Shown one piece after another: positions 7,978 to 16,951 of a stretch of DNA of 64,000 nucleotides. A program made the translations under genes and the position numbers. Below the pieces are notes generated by a model, which was not told the DNA's origin, did not search any database, and saw only the letters and a program-made list of their open reading frames with translations. Source of the stretch: an uncultured candidate division Zixibacteria bacterium (GTDB lineage: Bacteria > Zixibacteria > MSB-5A5 > SM1-73); assembly GCA_903908285.1 (NCBI GenBank), contig CAIVRH010000008.1:49228-113227 (forward strand), in the 5' to 3' direction. Positions within the stretch are counted from its first letter, which is position 1. Every line of letters starts with the position of its first letter.

Positions 7978-9108
7978 ATGACGCTAAAACAGATGCTGGA
8001 AGAGATGCTTTCTACCAAAGCTTCGGATCTGCATATCCGGATCGGGGTAAAACCCACCTTGCGTATTGATGGAGTGCTTCGTTCTCTGGAGGATGAACCC
8101 GTTTCTCCCCAGAGCATGGAAGAGATAATGAGTCAAATTCTTACCGGGGAACAGAAGAGTAAATTTCTAGAGAGAAACGAATTGGATTTGGCTTTGAGTG
8201 TGTCCAAGATGGGTCGTTTCCGAATCAATTTCTATCGACAAAGGGGAACCGTCGGAGTAGCCATTAGAGCAGTCAACACTAACATACCTTCTTTTGAGGA
8301 GTTGAATCTGCCGCCGGTTTTGAAAAAACTGGCAGATAATCGGAGAGGTTTGATCATACTTACCGGAACCACCGGAAGCGGAAAATCAACCACCCTGGCG
8401 ACGATAGTAGATCATATAAACTCCACCCGGGCAGAAAATATTTTAACCATAGAGGATCCGATTGAGTTCATACATCGTAACAAAAAAAGCATTGTCGCCC
8501 AGAGGGAAATAGGGGGAGATACCGAATCTTTCGTAACCGCCCTGCGGCATGCCCTCAGGCAGGACCCCGACGTTATTCTGCTGGGAGAAATAAGAGATTT
8601 GGAAACGATGTCCATAGCTCTTACCGCAGCCGATACCGGACACCTGGTGATGAGCACCCTGCATACCTTGAATGCTTTAGAGACGGTAAACCGGATCATA
8701 TCTTTCTTTCCCCCGCACCAGCATCAGCAGATCCGGCTCCTTTTATCGTCGACTTTAAAAGCGGTAGTTTGCCAGAGGCTTTTACCCAGATCGGATACTC
8801 CCGGACGGGTGCCGGCAGTGGAGGTGCTGGTTAACACCGGTTTGGTCAAAGAATATATAGTCGATCCCTTGAAAACACCCTTGATCCTCGAGCTGATTGA
8901 AAGTGGGGCGATCCAGTACGGCATGCAAACTTTTGATCAGTCCATCATGCACCTGTATAAACAGGGAATGATCTCGTATGAGGAAGCTTTAATTCAAGCC
9001 AGCAATCCGGACGATTTTGAGCTGAGGGTCAAAGGGATCACCGGTGCGGCAGATAGAGGATGGCATGAGTATGAAAAAGCAACCGAGACTAAAGAAAAAA
9101 GGAAATGA
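7978..9108 (+). CDS. pilT: Type IV pilus retraction ATPase PilT
   Basis: Hexameric secretion-superfamily ATPase that powers retraction of type IV pili (twitching, DNA uptake). The N-terminal PAS-like domain is at 1-105 and the RecA-like core follows. Walker A is GTTGSGKST (130-138); the Asp box is about 153-165; Walker B is VILLGEIRD with Glu204; the His box has TGHLVMSTLHT (about 221-231). Residues after 350 are charged, as in other PilT. ATG with AAAGGAGGGGG upstream. No other pilus gene is in the window; it sits alone between accB and accC, with gaps of 244 and 126 bp. The closely related PilU is an alternative, but length and motifs favour PilT. Confidence 0.92.
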   Translation: MTLKQMLEEMLSTKASDLHIRIGVKPTLRIDGVLRSLEDEPVSPQSMEEIMSQILTGEQKSKFLERNELDLALSVSKMGRFRINFYRQRGTVGVAIRAVNTNIPSFEELNLPPVLKKLADNRRGLIILTGTTGSGKSTTLATIVDHINSTRAENILTIEDPIEFIHRNKKSIVAQREIGGDTESFVTALRHALRQDPDVILLGEIRDLETMSIALTAADTGHLVMSTLHTLNALETVNRIISFFPPHQHQQIRLLLSSTLKAVVCQRLLPRSDTPGRVPAVEVLVNTGLVKEYIVDPLKTPLILELIESGAIQYGMQTFDQSIMHLYKQGMISYEEALIQASNPDDFELRVKGITGAADRGWHEYEKATETKEKRK

Positions 9109-9234
9109 AATAAAAGAGGAGTGAAGAGTAAAGAGTGCAGAGTAAGGATAGCATTGGAAAATTAAAGTTGTATCGGAACTGATTGTCGGTGTTATCAACT
9201 AAAGTTATATCTTAAAGAATTAGTTGGAGATTTT

Positions 9235-10608
9235 TTGTTTAAAAAAATACTGATTGCCAACCGGGGGGAAATTGCATTACGCATCATCCGGGCCTGTAAG
9301 GAGCTGGGGATTGCGACAGTGGCGGTTTTCTCCGAGGCAGATACCCAATCGCTTCACGTCCGTTTTGCGGACGAAGATGTCTGTATAGGTCCTGCCAAAT
9401 CCCAAGAGAGCTACTTAGACCCCAAAAGGATTATCAGTGCGGCGGAGGTTACCAACGCCGACGCCATCCATCCCGGATACGGGTTTTTAGCGGAGAATTC
9501 CGATTTCGCCGAGATATGTGAATCCTGCGACATAAAATTCATCGGTCCGAGCTCGGAAAGCATCAGATTGATGGGGGACAAATCCTTAGCCAAAAAAACC
9601 ATGAAAGAAGCGGGCGTTCCGGTCATCCCGGGGAGTGACGGGGTGGTGGAATCGGAAGAGATGGCAATATCTTTGAGTCAAAGCATCGGATTCCCGGTGA
9701 TCATAAAGGCTTCATTTGGGGGGGGAGGGAAGGGAATGAGAGTTGCCCATAACGATGCTGAACTGGTAAAGGGTTACCAGATGGCCAAGTTGGAAGCGGA
9801 AGCGGCTTTTGGAAGCCCGGAAGTGTATATCGAAAAGTACATATCCGATCCGAGACATATTGAAATCCAGATATTGGGAGACAGCTTTGGAAATGTGGTC
9901 CATTTTGGGGAAAGGGATTGCTCCCTGCAGAGAAGGCATCAAAAGCTTTTGGAGGAATCACCTTCTCCGGTAGTGGATGATCTGCTCAGAGCCAGAATGG
10001 GAAGAATAGCGGTAAAGGGTGCCCGTCACGTGAATTATCAAAGCGCCGGCACCATAGAATTTCTTTTGGATCAAAATAAAAACTTCTACTTCATGGAGAT
10101 GAACACCCGGATCCAGGTAGAGCATCCGGTTACCGAGGAAATTACCGACGTGGATTTGATCAAAGAACAGATTCGCATCGCCGGCGGAGAAAAGCTGGGG
10201 ATTTCGCAGGAGGATATCAAATTCAGAGGACATGCCATCGAGTGCCGAATCAATGCGGAAGATCCCCAGAAGAACTTTATGCCGTCTCCGGGGTTGATCA
10301 CCAGTTTTCATGTCCCGGGGGGGCATGGAATCCGGGTGGATACGCATGCTTACGCCAAATATGTCATCCCGCCCTATTACGACTCGATGATCGCCAAACT
10401 GATTGCTCACGGAAAAAACCGGGAAGAGGCGATTTTGAAAGCCCGAAGAGCTTTGGACGAATTCATCATCGAAGGAGTCTCCACCACCATCGATTTTCAT
10501 AAAAAAATCTTGAACGACAAAAGATTCATCAGCGGCCATTTCACCACCGGCTTGATTGATGAAATGCTTAAAGAGGAATCGCCGGAAGTAGAAAAAGCTT
10601 CGAAATAA
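9235..10608 (+). CDS. accC: Biotin carboxylase subunit of acetyl-CoA carboxylase
   Basis: ATP-grasp enzyme that carboxylates the biotin on AccB using bicarbonate and ATP. The N-terminal domain starts [16 protein letters not shown]; the Gly-rich ATP loop is GGGGKGMRV (about 162-170); [13 protein letters not shown] and the metal-binding [15 protein letters not shown] follow, and the C-terminal biotin carboxylase domain has ECRINAEDP. At 457 residues it has family length with about ten extra acidic C-terminal residues. The start is TTG, in line with several other TTG starts in this window. It is separated from accB by pilT. Confidence 0.95.
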   Translation: MFKKILIANRGEIALRIIRACKELGIATVAVFSEADTQSLHVRFADEDVCIGPAKSQESYLDPKRIISAAEVTNADAIHPGYGFLAENSDFAEICESCDIKFIGPSSESIRLMGDKSLAKKTMKEAGVPVIPGSDGVVESEEMAISLSQSIGFPVIIKASFGGGGKGMRVAHNDAELVKGYQMAKLEAEAAFGSPEVYIEKYISDPRHIEIQILGDSFGNVVHFGERDCSLQRRHQKLLEESPSPVVDDLLRARMGRIAVKGARHVNYQSAGTIEFLLDQNKNFYFMEMNTRIQVEHPVTEEITDVDLIKEQIRIAGGEKLGISQEDIKFRGHAIECRINAEDPQKNFMPSPGLITSFHVPGGHGIRVDTHAYAKYVIPPYYDSMIAKLIAHGKNREEAILKARRALDEFIIEGVSTTIDFHKKILNDKRFISGHFTTGLIDEMLKEESPEVEKASK

Positions 10609-10660
10609 CTTATTCCGCAGTAAATATCCCGGTGGGTGAATTTTTCAAGTACAAATTAAT

Positions 10661-10689
10661 TTGGTTTTTTTGCAAAATTTGCTTATACT
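10661..10689 (+). promoter_or_regulatory. Promoter upstream of gcvH
   Basis: TTGGTT (10661-10666), 17 bp, TATACT (10684-10689), about 68 bp upstream of the gcvH start. The spacer is A/T-rich. It marks the likely start of the glycine cleavage group. No glycine riboswitch core is seen in the short leader. Confidence 0.5.
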
Positions 10690-10757
10690 TTCGTAGCAGG
10701 ATAAAGCTGGAGAAGGAAACGGATTTTTAACGCAGTTTAGATTACGGAGGAGGAATC

Positions 10758-11150
10758 GTGGAAGCAAAAGTGGTAATCAAAGATGACTTAAAGTATACCA
10801 AGGAGCATGAATGGCTAAAATTGACCGGGGACGTTGCCACTATGGGCATAACCGATTATGCCCAAAAGGAGCTGGGAGACGTGGTGTTTGTGGAACTTCC
10901 GGAGGTGGGTAGGGAAGTGGAACAGATGAAATCGTTCGGTACCATCGAAGCGGTTAAAGCGGTATCGGATATATTCTCTCCGGTCAGCGGTAAGGTGATG
11001 GAGATAAATGCCAAATTATCCTCCCAGTCCAACCTGATCAATTCCGATCCGTATGGGGAGGGTTGGATCATAAAGATTAAGATCAAAAATCCCAAGGAGA
11101 TCGATACTCTCCTGGCACCAGCGGAATACAGGAAGTTGGTAGGAGGTTAA
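10758..11150 (+). CDS. gcvH: Glycine cleavage system H protein
   Basis: Lipoyl carrier of the glycine cleavage complex; its lipoamide arm moves the aminomethyl group from P protein to T protein and is reoxidised by L protein. The lipoyl-accepting Lys67 lies in GTIEAVKAVSD. The length of 130 residues is normal. GTG start with a GGAGGAGG Shine-Dalgarno. The P-protein genes gcvPA and gcvPB follow on the same strand; gcvT and lpd are not in the window. Confidence 0.96.
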   Translation: MEAKVVIKDDLKYTKEHEWLKLTGDVATMGITDYAQKELGDVVFVELPEVGREVEQMKSFGTIEAVKAVSDIFSPVSGKVMEINAKLSSQSNLINSDPYGEGWIIKIKIKNPKEIDTLLAPAEYRKLVGG

Positions 11151-11316
11151 AATCGCTATCAAAAATTAATAGTGAAGAAAAATCCTTAAGGAAAAGTTTC
11201 TGCAGAGAATGAATCGAAGTGTTCCTCTTCAGGTAAACAGAACCAAGGCATGTTTTTTAGGATTTAGATCAAGCTGATGCTGAATGCTCCAAGCTAACCT
11301 TTAAAATCAGGATAAT

Positions 11317-12657
11317 ATGAGCTACGTTCCCAATACCGATCAAAATCGAAAAGAGATGTTGGAAAAAATCGGGGTGAAAGATTTCTCCGAATTGATTTCT
11401 GCAATTCCCGGATCAGTCCGACTGAGGGATGAGTTGAAACTTCCACCACCCTTATCCGAATTGGAACTAACCAAACTGTTGGGTGAGCTGGCCCGCTTGA
11501 ACGTTAACACCGAAAAGATGATCTGTTTTCTGGGGGGGGGAGCCTACGATCACTTCATTCCCGCCATCGTAGATCAGATCATATCCCGCTCCGAATTCTA
11601 TACCGCCTATACTCCCTACCAGGCAGAGGTAAGTCAGGGGACGCTGCAGAGCATCTATGAGTTTCAATCGTTAATCTGCGAGCTGACCGGCATGGATGTG
11701 GCGAATGCATCCATGTATGACGGAGCCACCGCTGCCGCAGAGGCGGCTCTTTTGGCGCATGCTCACACAGGAAGAAGCGAGATTTTGGTGGCAGGGTCTT
11801 TAAATCCCAATTACCGGGAAGTATTGGATACTTATTGCGGCTCGATTAAAATGAAAGTAAATACGCTACCATTGGAGGAGGGGTTGATAGATTTGGAAGC
11901 AGCCCAAAAGAAGCTATCCGAAAAGGCGGCATGTGTGATCATTCAGACCCCGAATTTCTTCGGACTTTTGGAAAATATCTTAAAGATTGAACCCCTGGTT
12001 CACTCCCAGGGCGCTCTTTTGGTATTGGTATGCGATCCGATCTCTTTGGGTATTTTAAAAACACCTAAAGAGTATAATGCAGATATAGCCGTGGGGGAAG
12101 GACAGGCTATGGGAAACAGCCTTTCATTGGGAGGACCCTATTTGGGATATTTTGCGGTTAAACAGGATCTGTTGAGAAGGATGCCCGGAAGGATCGTAGG
12201 AGTAACTACCGATGCTGAAGGAAGAAGGGGTTTTGTCTTAACCCTGCAAACCCGGGAACAGCACATCCGGAGAGAAAAAGCTACTTCCAATATATGCACC
12301 AACCAAGCTTTGTGCGCTCTCTCCGCTTGTATTTATCTTTCCATCTTAGGTAAATCGGGGATAAAAGAAGTGGCGGAGTTGTGCATGCAAAAAAGCCACT
12401 ATGCGTTGGATCAATTGACTAAAATCGATGGCTGCAAGAAGAAATTCAATGCTCCTTTTTTCAAAGAGTTTGTGCTGGAGACATCCATACCTACCAAGAA
12501 AATCGTCAAATCTCTGCTTAAGAAAAATATCCTGGCAGGGATCGATTTAAGCCTTTTTGACCGGAAATGGAAAAATCAGCTGTTGGTAAGCGTGACCGAA
12601 AAAAGGACTAAAGAGGAGATCGATTATTTCGTGGGGGAGTTGAGAAAATTGGCATAA
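11317..12657 (+). CDS. gcvPA: Glycine dehydrogenase (decarboxylating) subunit 1
   Basis: N-terminal half of the two-subunit P protein, which decarboxylates glycine and passes the aminomethyl group to GcvH. It starts with the typical YVPNTDQNRKEMLEKIGV and has FLGGGAYDHFIPA and the YTPYQAEVSQGTLQ stretch of the family, both near the active site. It does not carry the PLP lysine, which is on GcvPB. At 446 residues it is full length. The 166-bp gap after gcvH contains no gene. Unusually, two DUF2007 genes and a thioredoxin-like gene separate it from gcvPB. Confidence 0.94.
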   Translation: MSYVPNTDQNRKEMLEKIGVKDFSELISAIPGSVRLRDELKLPPPLSELELTKLLGELARLNVNTEKMICFLGGGAYDHFIPAIVDQIISRSEFYTAYTPYQAEVSQGTLQSIYEFQSLICELTGMDVANASMYDGATAAAEAALLAHAHTGRSEILVAGSLNPNYREVLDTYCGSIKMKVNTLPLEEGLIDLEAAQKKLSEKAACVIIQTPNFFGLLENILKIEPLVHSQGALLVLVCDPISLGILKTPKEYNADIAVGEGQAMGNSLSLGGPYLGYFAVKQDLLRRMPGRIVGVTTDAEGRRGFVLTLQTREQHIRREKATSNICTNQALCALSACIYLSILGKSGIKEVAELCMQKSHYALDQLTKIDGCKKKFNAPFFKEFVLETSIPTKKIVKSLLKKNILAGIDLSLFDRKWKNQLLVSVTEKRTKEEIDYFVGELRKLA

Positions 12658-12667
12658 GGGATTCATC

Positions 12668-12991
12668 ATGAAGGAGCAAATTATAAGTACGATTATAAAT
12701 TTAGAAAAAATGTGTACTAAGTATGGAGTTGAACTGGTGAAAAATCAGAAAAAATCAAAGCCAATGACCAAAAAAGAGTCGAAGTTTGTATTCCTTTGTT
12801 CAACTCAAAATTTTACATATGCTGATTTTATAAAAACGACTTTAGAAAAGAATAATATACCGTGTCTTATTAAAAGTGTAGGAGGTTCAATTTATCCTTT
12901 TATTCCAGAACAACGCCCCGAAATATTTGTTCTAGAAGAGAACTATGAAGAAAGTAAAAAGATTAAAGATCAATTGATAGATAATATATGA
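12668..12991 (+). CDS. DUF2007-like small protein
   Basis: A 107-residue protein whose second half resembles the DUF2007 (putative signal-transducing) fold: FLCSTQNFTYADFIKTTLEK, then NNIPCLIKS and a terminal FVLEENYEESKKIKDQL. The N-terminal 40 residues are Lys-rich and not recognised. It is clearly paralogous to the next gene: both have the pattern YA(D/E)F(I/L)K-T-LE-(N)-(D/N)IPCxxK. Its DNA is more AT-rich than its neighbours. It lies ten bases after gcvPA and may be co-transcribed with it. Family role is unknown. Confidence 0.7.
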   Translation: MKEQIISTIINLEKMCTKYGVELVKNQKKSKPMTKKESKFVFLCSTQNFTYADFIKTTLEKNNIPCLIKSVGGSIYPFIPEQRPEIFVLEENYEESKKIKDQLIDNI

Positions 12992-13053
12992 TTAGGTCAG
13001 AACTGTTATGAAATAGAGTTTCAGAGGATTCAGAGATCTCGGAGGGGATTTTT

Positions 13054-13413
13054 ATGCCTTTCTGCCCTTTATGTAAATCCGAATATAGCGCCGGCACCAA
13101 AAGGTGCCCGGACTGTGAGGTTGATCTCCTAGAAGAGCTTCCCGAGGAGTTAGAATCGAATGATTCGGAGGAGGAGTTACCCGAAAATCTGGTCCTGCTG
13201 TACCGCACGCGTAATAAGGTATATGCTGAGTTTTTAAAGGAGACTCTGGAAAATAGCGACATACCATGTTACCTGAAGACATCCGGGAGTTTTTTGGAAG
13301 AGGGTCTGGGATATGTCACCAAAAAGAAGGGGGGATATAAAATCTACGTTCCCGAAGATAAATATGAGGAGAGTATAGCCATAAAGGAACAAACCGTCAG
13401 CGACTTAGAATAA
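13054..13413 (+). CDS. Zinc-ribbon plus DUF2007 protein
   Basis: An N-terminal zinc ribbon with CPLC (4-7) and CPDC (18-21) is followed by an acidic linker (22-45) and a DUF2007-like domain (46-119) that holds LYRTRNKVYAEFLKETLEN and SDIPCYLKT. It is a paralogue of the gene before it. A good Shine-Dalgarno (GGAGGGG) precedes the ATG. The family is annotated only as a putative signal-transducing domain. It lies between gcvPA and the selenoprotein candidate, 36 bp from the latter. Confidence 0.78.
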   Translation: MPFCPLCKSEYSAGTKRCPDCEVDLLEELPEELESNDSEEELPENLVLLYRTRNKVYAEFLKETLENSDIPCYLKTSGSFLEEGLGYVTKKKGGYKIYVPEDKYEESIAIKEQTVSDLE

Positions 13414-13449
13414 CGGAATGAAAGATTACCAGTCAAAAAGGAGGATAAG

Positions 13450-14301
13450 ATGAAAAAAATAATCCTCGGCGGGATGATTTTGCTTTTAGTGTTTGCGGTT
13501 TTGAATTCCTGCACCAAAAAAGCTCCGGTCAAAATCCAGTGGGCGGCCTCTTTAGAAGATGCCCTGAAGATGGCATCGGAAAAAAACCAGCCGATCATTG
13601 CGGATTTCTGGTCTGACGGGTGACAGTGGTGCAAGAGGTTGGAGGATTCAACCTTTACCCGTCAAAACGTAATTAATCTATCCGCGGATATGATTTTCGT
13701 AAAAACGGAAGCCAAGAAGGATACCCTGGTAAGGAACCATTATAATATAGCCGGATACCCCACCGTCGTACTAATGAAAAGCTCGGGGGAGGAGATAGAC
13801 CGGATATACGGTTATGTAGCGGCAGATACCTTTGTTACCATCATCGGAGATTATCTGAAAGGAGTAAATACCTTAACAGATCTGCAAAAGAAATTCGAAG
13901 CGAATCCGAATGATGTGGATTTGGCATTTCGCTTAGCCGATAAATTCGAGAGCCGAAAGGATTACGATCAAGCCAAGTCGTACTATCTTAAAGTTGTGGA
14001 ATTGGATCCGGACAACCAGAAGGGAAAATCCGCTGATGCGCTTTTTAGTTTGGCCTCTTTGGAGATGAGGAAAAAGGATTACCCCAAAGCAGTAGACGCT
14101 TTTAAATATTTCCTGCAGAAGTTTCCCGCCAGCGAAATGGCTTTGGATGCCGAGGAATATATTCCTTATTGTTACTCCAAATCCGGCGATACCACAAAAG
14201 CCATGGAACTATATCAAGCATTCCTGACTCAGCATCCGGATTCCCCGGATTCAGACTGGGTAAGGGACAGGATGAAGGACCTAAAAGGGGAAAAGAAATA
14301 A
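13450..14301 (+). CDS. Thioredoxin-fold TPR lipoprotein, probable selenoprotein (UGA at codon 58)
   Basis: Read through the TGA at 13621-13623, this is one 283-residue protein. A lipoprotein signal peptide ends at Cys21 (LNSC). The thioredoxin_7-like domain follows (about 30-140), with DFWSDG just before the UGA and QWCKRLED just after it. UGA thus takes the place of the first Cys of the CXXC redox motif, giving Sec58-Gln-Trp-Cys61. A cis-Pro segment, AGYPTVVLM, follows as expected, and then TPR-like repeats (about 150-275). A hairpin fit for a bacterial SECIS starts 12 bases after the UGA. Other genes here use TGA as a normal stop, so general recoding is unlikely. ATG has an AAGGAGG site. 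The alternative is a nonsense mutation. Confidence 0.85.
13624..13662 (+). promoter_or_regulatory. Candidate bacterial SECIS hairpin
   Basis: Downstream of the in-frame UGA (13621-13623), AGGTTG (13636-13641) pairs with CAACCT (13649-13654) around a seven-base loop GAGGATT whose first base is G. Two further pairs (one G-U) and an outer GGT/ACC helix extend it with a bulge. The helix starts 12 bases after the UGA, close to the spacing in E. coli fdhF. The apical-loop G matches the known bacterial SECIS requirement. Pairing is seen; function is inferred. Confidence 0.7.
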
Positions 14302-14543
14302 AAGACCAAAGGCAGAACGGTCAACGGATTTAACGGATAAAACATACGGGATTCAACGGACAAAAAAACAAGGATCACTTAACAGATATATAAGAAGTGG
14401 CAATTACAAAGAGAATAAGGTAAAGATATTGTTATAAAAGGGAGTGTCCTGCTTTAACGGAACAAGGACAGGCTGAAGCTTGATACTCCGGATGATTTGG
14501 TAAATATTATTCAACCATGTTTAGACTGAGGAGTTTTAGATAA

Positions 14544-16007
14544 ATGAGCGAGAAACTGATATTCGAGCTGTCTTCGCCGGGAAGAAAGGGTTTTTCCCTT
14601 CCTCTATTGGATATTCCGGAAAAGAAAACAGATGAGCTGATTCCCTCGGAATTGCTGAGAAAAGATCCGCCCGCCTTACCCGAGGTAAGCGAAGTGGATG
14701 TAGCCCGGCATTTTGTCCGGTTTTCCATCCAAAATCACCATGTGGATAAAGGATTCTATCCTTTAGGCTCATGCACCATGAAGTATAATCCCAAGATCAA
14801 TGAAACCTTGGCCCGGTTAAACGGGTTGACTCATATTCATCCCCTCCAAACAGAAGATACTATCCAGGGAGCGTTGAGATTGATGTATGAGCTGGGGGAA
14901 TATTTGGAGGAAATATCGGGAATGGAGGAGATTTCCCTGCAGCCTGCCGCAGGAGCACACGGTGAATTGACCAGTCTTCTTATAATCCATGCCTATCATA
15001 AAAAGAACAAAAGCCCCCGCACCAAGGTGATAATCCCGGATTCTGCCCATGGCACCAATCCGGCTTCGGTGATCACCGCCGGTTTTTCCACCCTGCAGAT
15101 CAAATCCAATTCGAAGGGCTTGATTGATATCGAGGAATTAAAGAAGGTTATGAATGAAGATGTGGCAGCTTTGATGATTACCAATCCCAATACATTGGGA
15201 TTATTCGAAAGAGAGATTCTGGAGATATCACGAGTTGTGCATGATGCTGGAGCGTTACTTTATATGGACGGGGCTAACCTTAATGCACTCATGGGAATAA
15301 CAAGACCGGGAGACATGGGGTTTGACGTAGTCCATTTCAATCTGCACAAAACATTCTCCACTCCCCATGGCGGAGGAGGTCCCGGCTCGGGACCGGTTGG
15401 GGTAAAAGAGAACTTAGCTCCATTCTTACCGGTTCCATTTGTCGCAAAACAAGCAAGCAAGAAGGGCGGAGAGGAATATTATCTGGATTATAAACGTCCT
15501 CTTTCGATTGGCAGAATGCACAGTTTTTATGGCAACTTCGGGGTGATGGTGAAAGCCTATGTTTACATCCGTCAGCTCGGAGCAAAGGGTTTAAGGGAAG
15601 TTAGCGAGAATGCGATTATCAACGCCAATTATCTAAGACAGATATTGAAACAGTACTACCAGCTTCCTTATGATGAATTCTGCCAGCATGAGTTCGTTTT
15701 ATCCGGCGACAGACAAAAGGAAAAAGGTGTCAAGACTTTGGATATCGCCAAGAGGTTATTGGATTTTGATCTGCATGCCCCCACGGTTTATTTCCCCTTG
15801 ATCGTGCATGAGGCTTTGATGATCGAGCCGACAGAAACCGAAAGCAAAGAGAGTTTGGATGAATTCATCGATGCCATGATCAAGATTTCCAAAGAAGTGG
15901 ATGAGAATCCCCAGATGGTGACCTCTGCTCCCCATGTTACCCCGGTTGGCAGACTGGATGAAGCAAAGGCCGCACGGGACTTGAACTTGAGATGGAAGAA
16001 GACATAG
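14544..16007 (+). CDS. gcvPB: Glycine dehydrogenase (decarboxylating) subunit 2
   Basis: PLP-bearing half of the P protein of the glycine cleavage system. The PLP lysine is Lys269 in [30 protein letters not shown] (71-84) and [11 protein letters not shown] are typical of the subunit. The 487-residue length is normal. ATG start with GAGGAG upstream at moderate distance. It is separated from gcvPA by three small genes and a 242-bp gap that holds an imperfect hairpin (14442-14500). Its last 16 bp overlap the start of the next gene, which is of different base composition. Confidence 0.94.
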   Translation: MSEKLIFELSSPGRKGFSLPLLDIPEKKTDELIPSELLRKDPPALPEVSEVDVARHFVRFSIQNHHVDKGFYPLGSCTMKYNPKINETLARLNGLTHIHPLQTEDTIQGALRLMYELGEYLEEISGMEEISLQPAAGAHGELTSLLIIHAYHKKNKSPRTKVIIPDSAHGTNPASVITAGFSTLQIKSNSKGLIDIEELKKVMNEDVAALMITNPNTLGLFEREILEISRVVHDAGALLYMDGANLNALMGITRPGDMGFDVVHFNLHKTFSTPHGGGGPGSGPVGVKENLAPFLPVPFVAKQASKKGGEEYYLDYKRPLSIGRMHSFYGNFGVMVKAYVYIRQLGAKGLREVSENAIINANYLRQILKQYYQLPYDEFCQHEFVLSGDRQKEKGVKTLDIAKRLLDFDLHAPTVYFPLIVHEALMIEPTETESKESLDEFIDAMIKISKEVDENPQMVTSAPHVTPVGRLDEAKAARDLNLRWKKT

Positions 16008-16807
16008 AATACCTAAATATCCTAGATCTGTTTCTTAGGATTGTCCAGAGTAATGTGGGAGTTAAGCTAACTGATCTAAGGCTAGCAGAAGCTGAATCAT
16101 TGGCTCGGAAATTCTTCATGCATTGCGCTTCTGTTTTCTATTTAGGGAGATGTACGACTATCAAAGACTTCCCTTCTACACTAGTTGATTTTCTTGACGC
16201 GCCCTCAATAAATGTGATCGCAAGAGCAATCGTTGAAACATACTTGACGTTTCATTATGTTTTTGGTTCGAATGTTTCTGAACACGAGAGAGAGTTTAGA
16301 TTCTATTCATGGCAGTTGGGTGGTTACAAAGACAGACAAAAATATCTATCCATGGTCTCCATTCTAAAAAAGGAAGCAGATAAAATTAAGGCAAGTGATC
16401 AAGAATGCATTCAACATTGCGAAGATATTATTAAGAGTAATGCAATATTTTTGAGTCTAAAACCAAAACAGCAGAGTAGAATTTTGGATGGGAATTGGAA
16501 GATACAATCCTGGAGAGAGATTGCCTTAGATGCAAGATTATCCGAATTACATGCGAACGTATTTTACAGCTATCTATGTGGTTGGGCTCATTCGAGTAGT
16601 TTGAGTACTTTACAACTGAGCGAGGCTAATATAATCGAAAAACAAAGAGAACTGATTGGTGGATCAATAGGTGTAATAAAAATTGCTATGTCGAATTTCA
16701 CATTAGAATACAGCGAACTTTTTCCAATGTCTAAATTAGAATTGGATAGGAATAAAGAAACCAGACGGCTTGCTGAAGATTGGGTTTTAGTTGGTCGAAA
16801 GGTATGA
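15992..16807 (+). CDS. Unknown protein, possibly DUF5677-like
   Basis: I do not recognise this 271-residue protein with confidence. It looks all-helical and soluble, with a stretch (about 65-100) in which [14 protein letters not shown] resembles the core of DUF5677-type proteins (predicted helical, unknown role), and a C-terminal YLCGWAHSS segment with a conserved-looking His. Its ATG overlaps the last 16 bp of gcvPB in another frame. The DNA is AT-rich and the codon choice differs from the flanking metabolic genes, which suggests acquisition. It is followed by 144 bp without a gene, in which the dispersed AAGCTGAAGC repeat occurs. Confidence 0.6.
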   Translation: MEEDIEYLNILDLFLRIVQSNVGVKLTDLRLAEAESLARKFFMHCASVFYLGRCTTIKDFPSTLVDFLDAPSINVIARAIVETYLTFHYVFGSNVSEHEREFRFYSWQLGGYKDRQKYLSMVSILKKEADKIKASDQECIQHCEDIIKSNAIFLSLKPKQQSRILDGNWKIQSWREIALDARLSELHANVFYSYLCGWAHSSSLSTLQLSEANIIEKQRELIGGSIGVIKIAMSNFTLEYSELFPMSKLELDRNKETRRLAEDWVLVGRKV

Positions 16808-16951
16808 AAAGAAACTATAACAAAATAATAACTTTTCGTCGTTCATAGAAAAATTATCTATAATGTTGGAACATCATTAACATTGTGCCTGTGACGAACT
16901 AAGCAGGGTATTTAGATCAAGCTGAAGCCTAATAATGAGCAGGAACAAGAT

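Noticed and set aside
9958..10539. Long open frame opposite accC on the minus strand (193 codons)
   Set aside because: Entirely inside accC, whose protein matches biotin carboxylase throughout; the antisense frame has no ribosome site and no recognisable domain.
11151..11316. Possible glycine riboswitch between gcvH and gcvPA (TTCAGGTAAACAG stretch)
   Set aside because: The conserved CCGAAGGAGCAA-type core and the paired arms are missing; only a short look-alike of the CAGGCAAA segment is present.
13621..13623. TGA in the thioredoxin-like gene as a frameshift or sequencing error
   Set aside because: The frame is intact on both sides without base gain or loss, and the stop sits precisely at the redox Cys codon with a hairpin downstream, so Sec is the simpler reading; a point error cannot be fully excluded.
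16808..16951. SAM or cobalamin riboswitch before the MetE-like gene
   Set aside because: The gap is only 144 bp, AT-rich, and has no riboswitch core that I can recognise; the dispersed AAGCTGAAGC repeat explains part of it.
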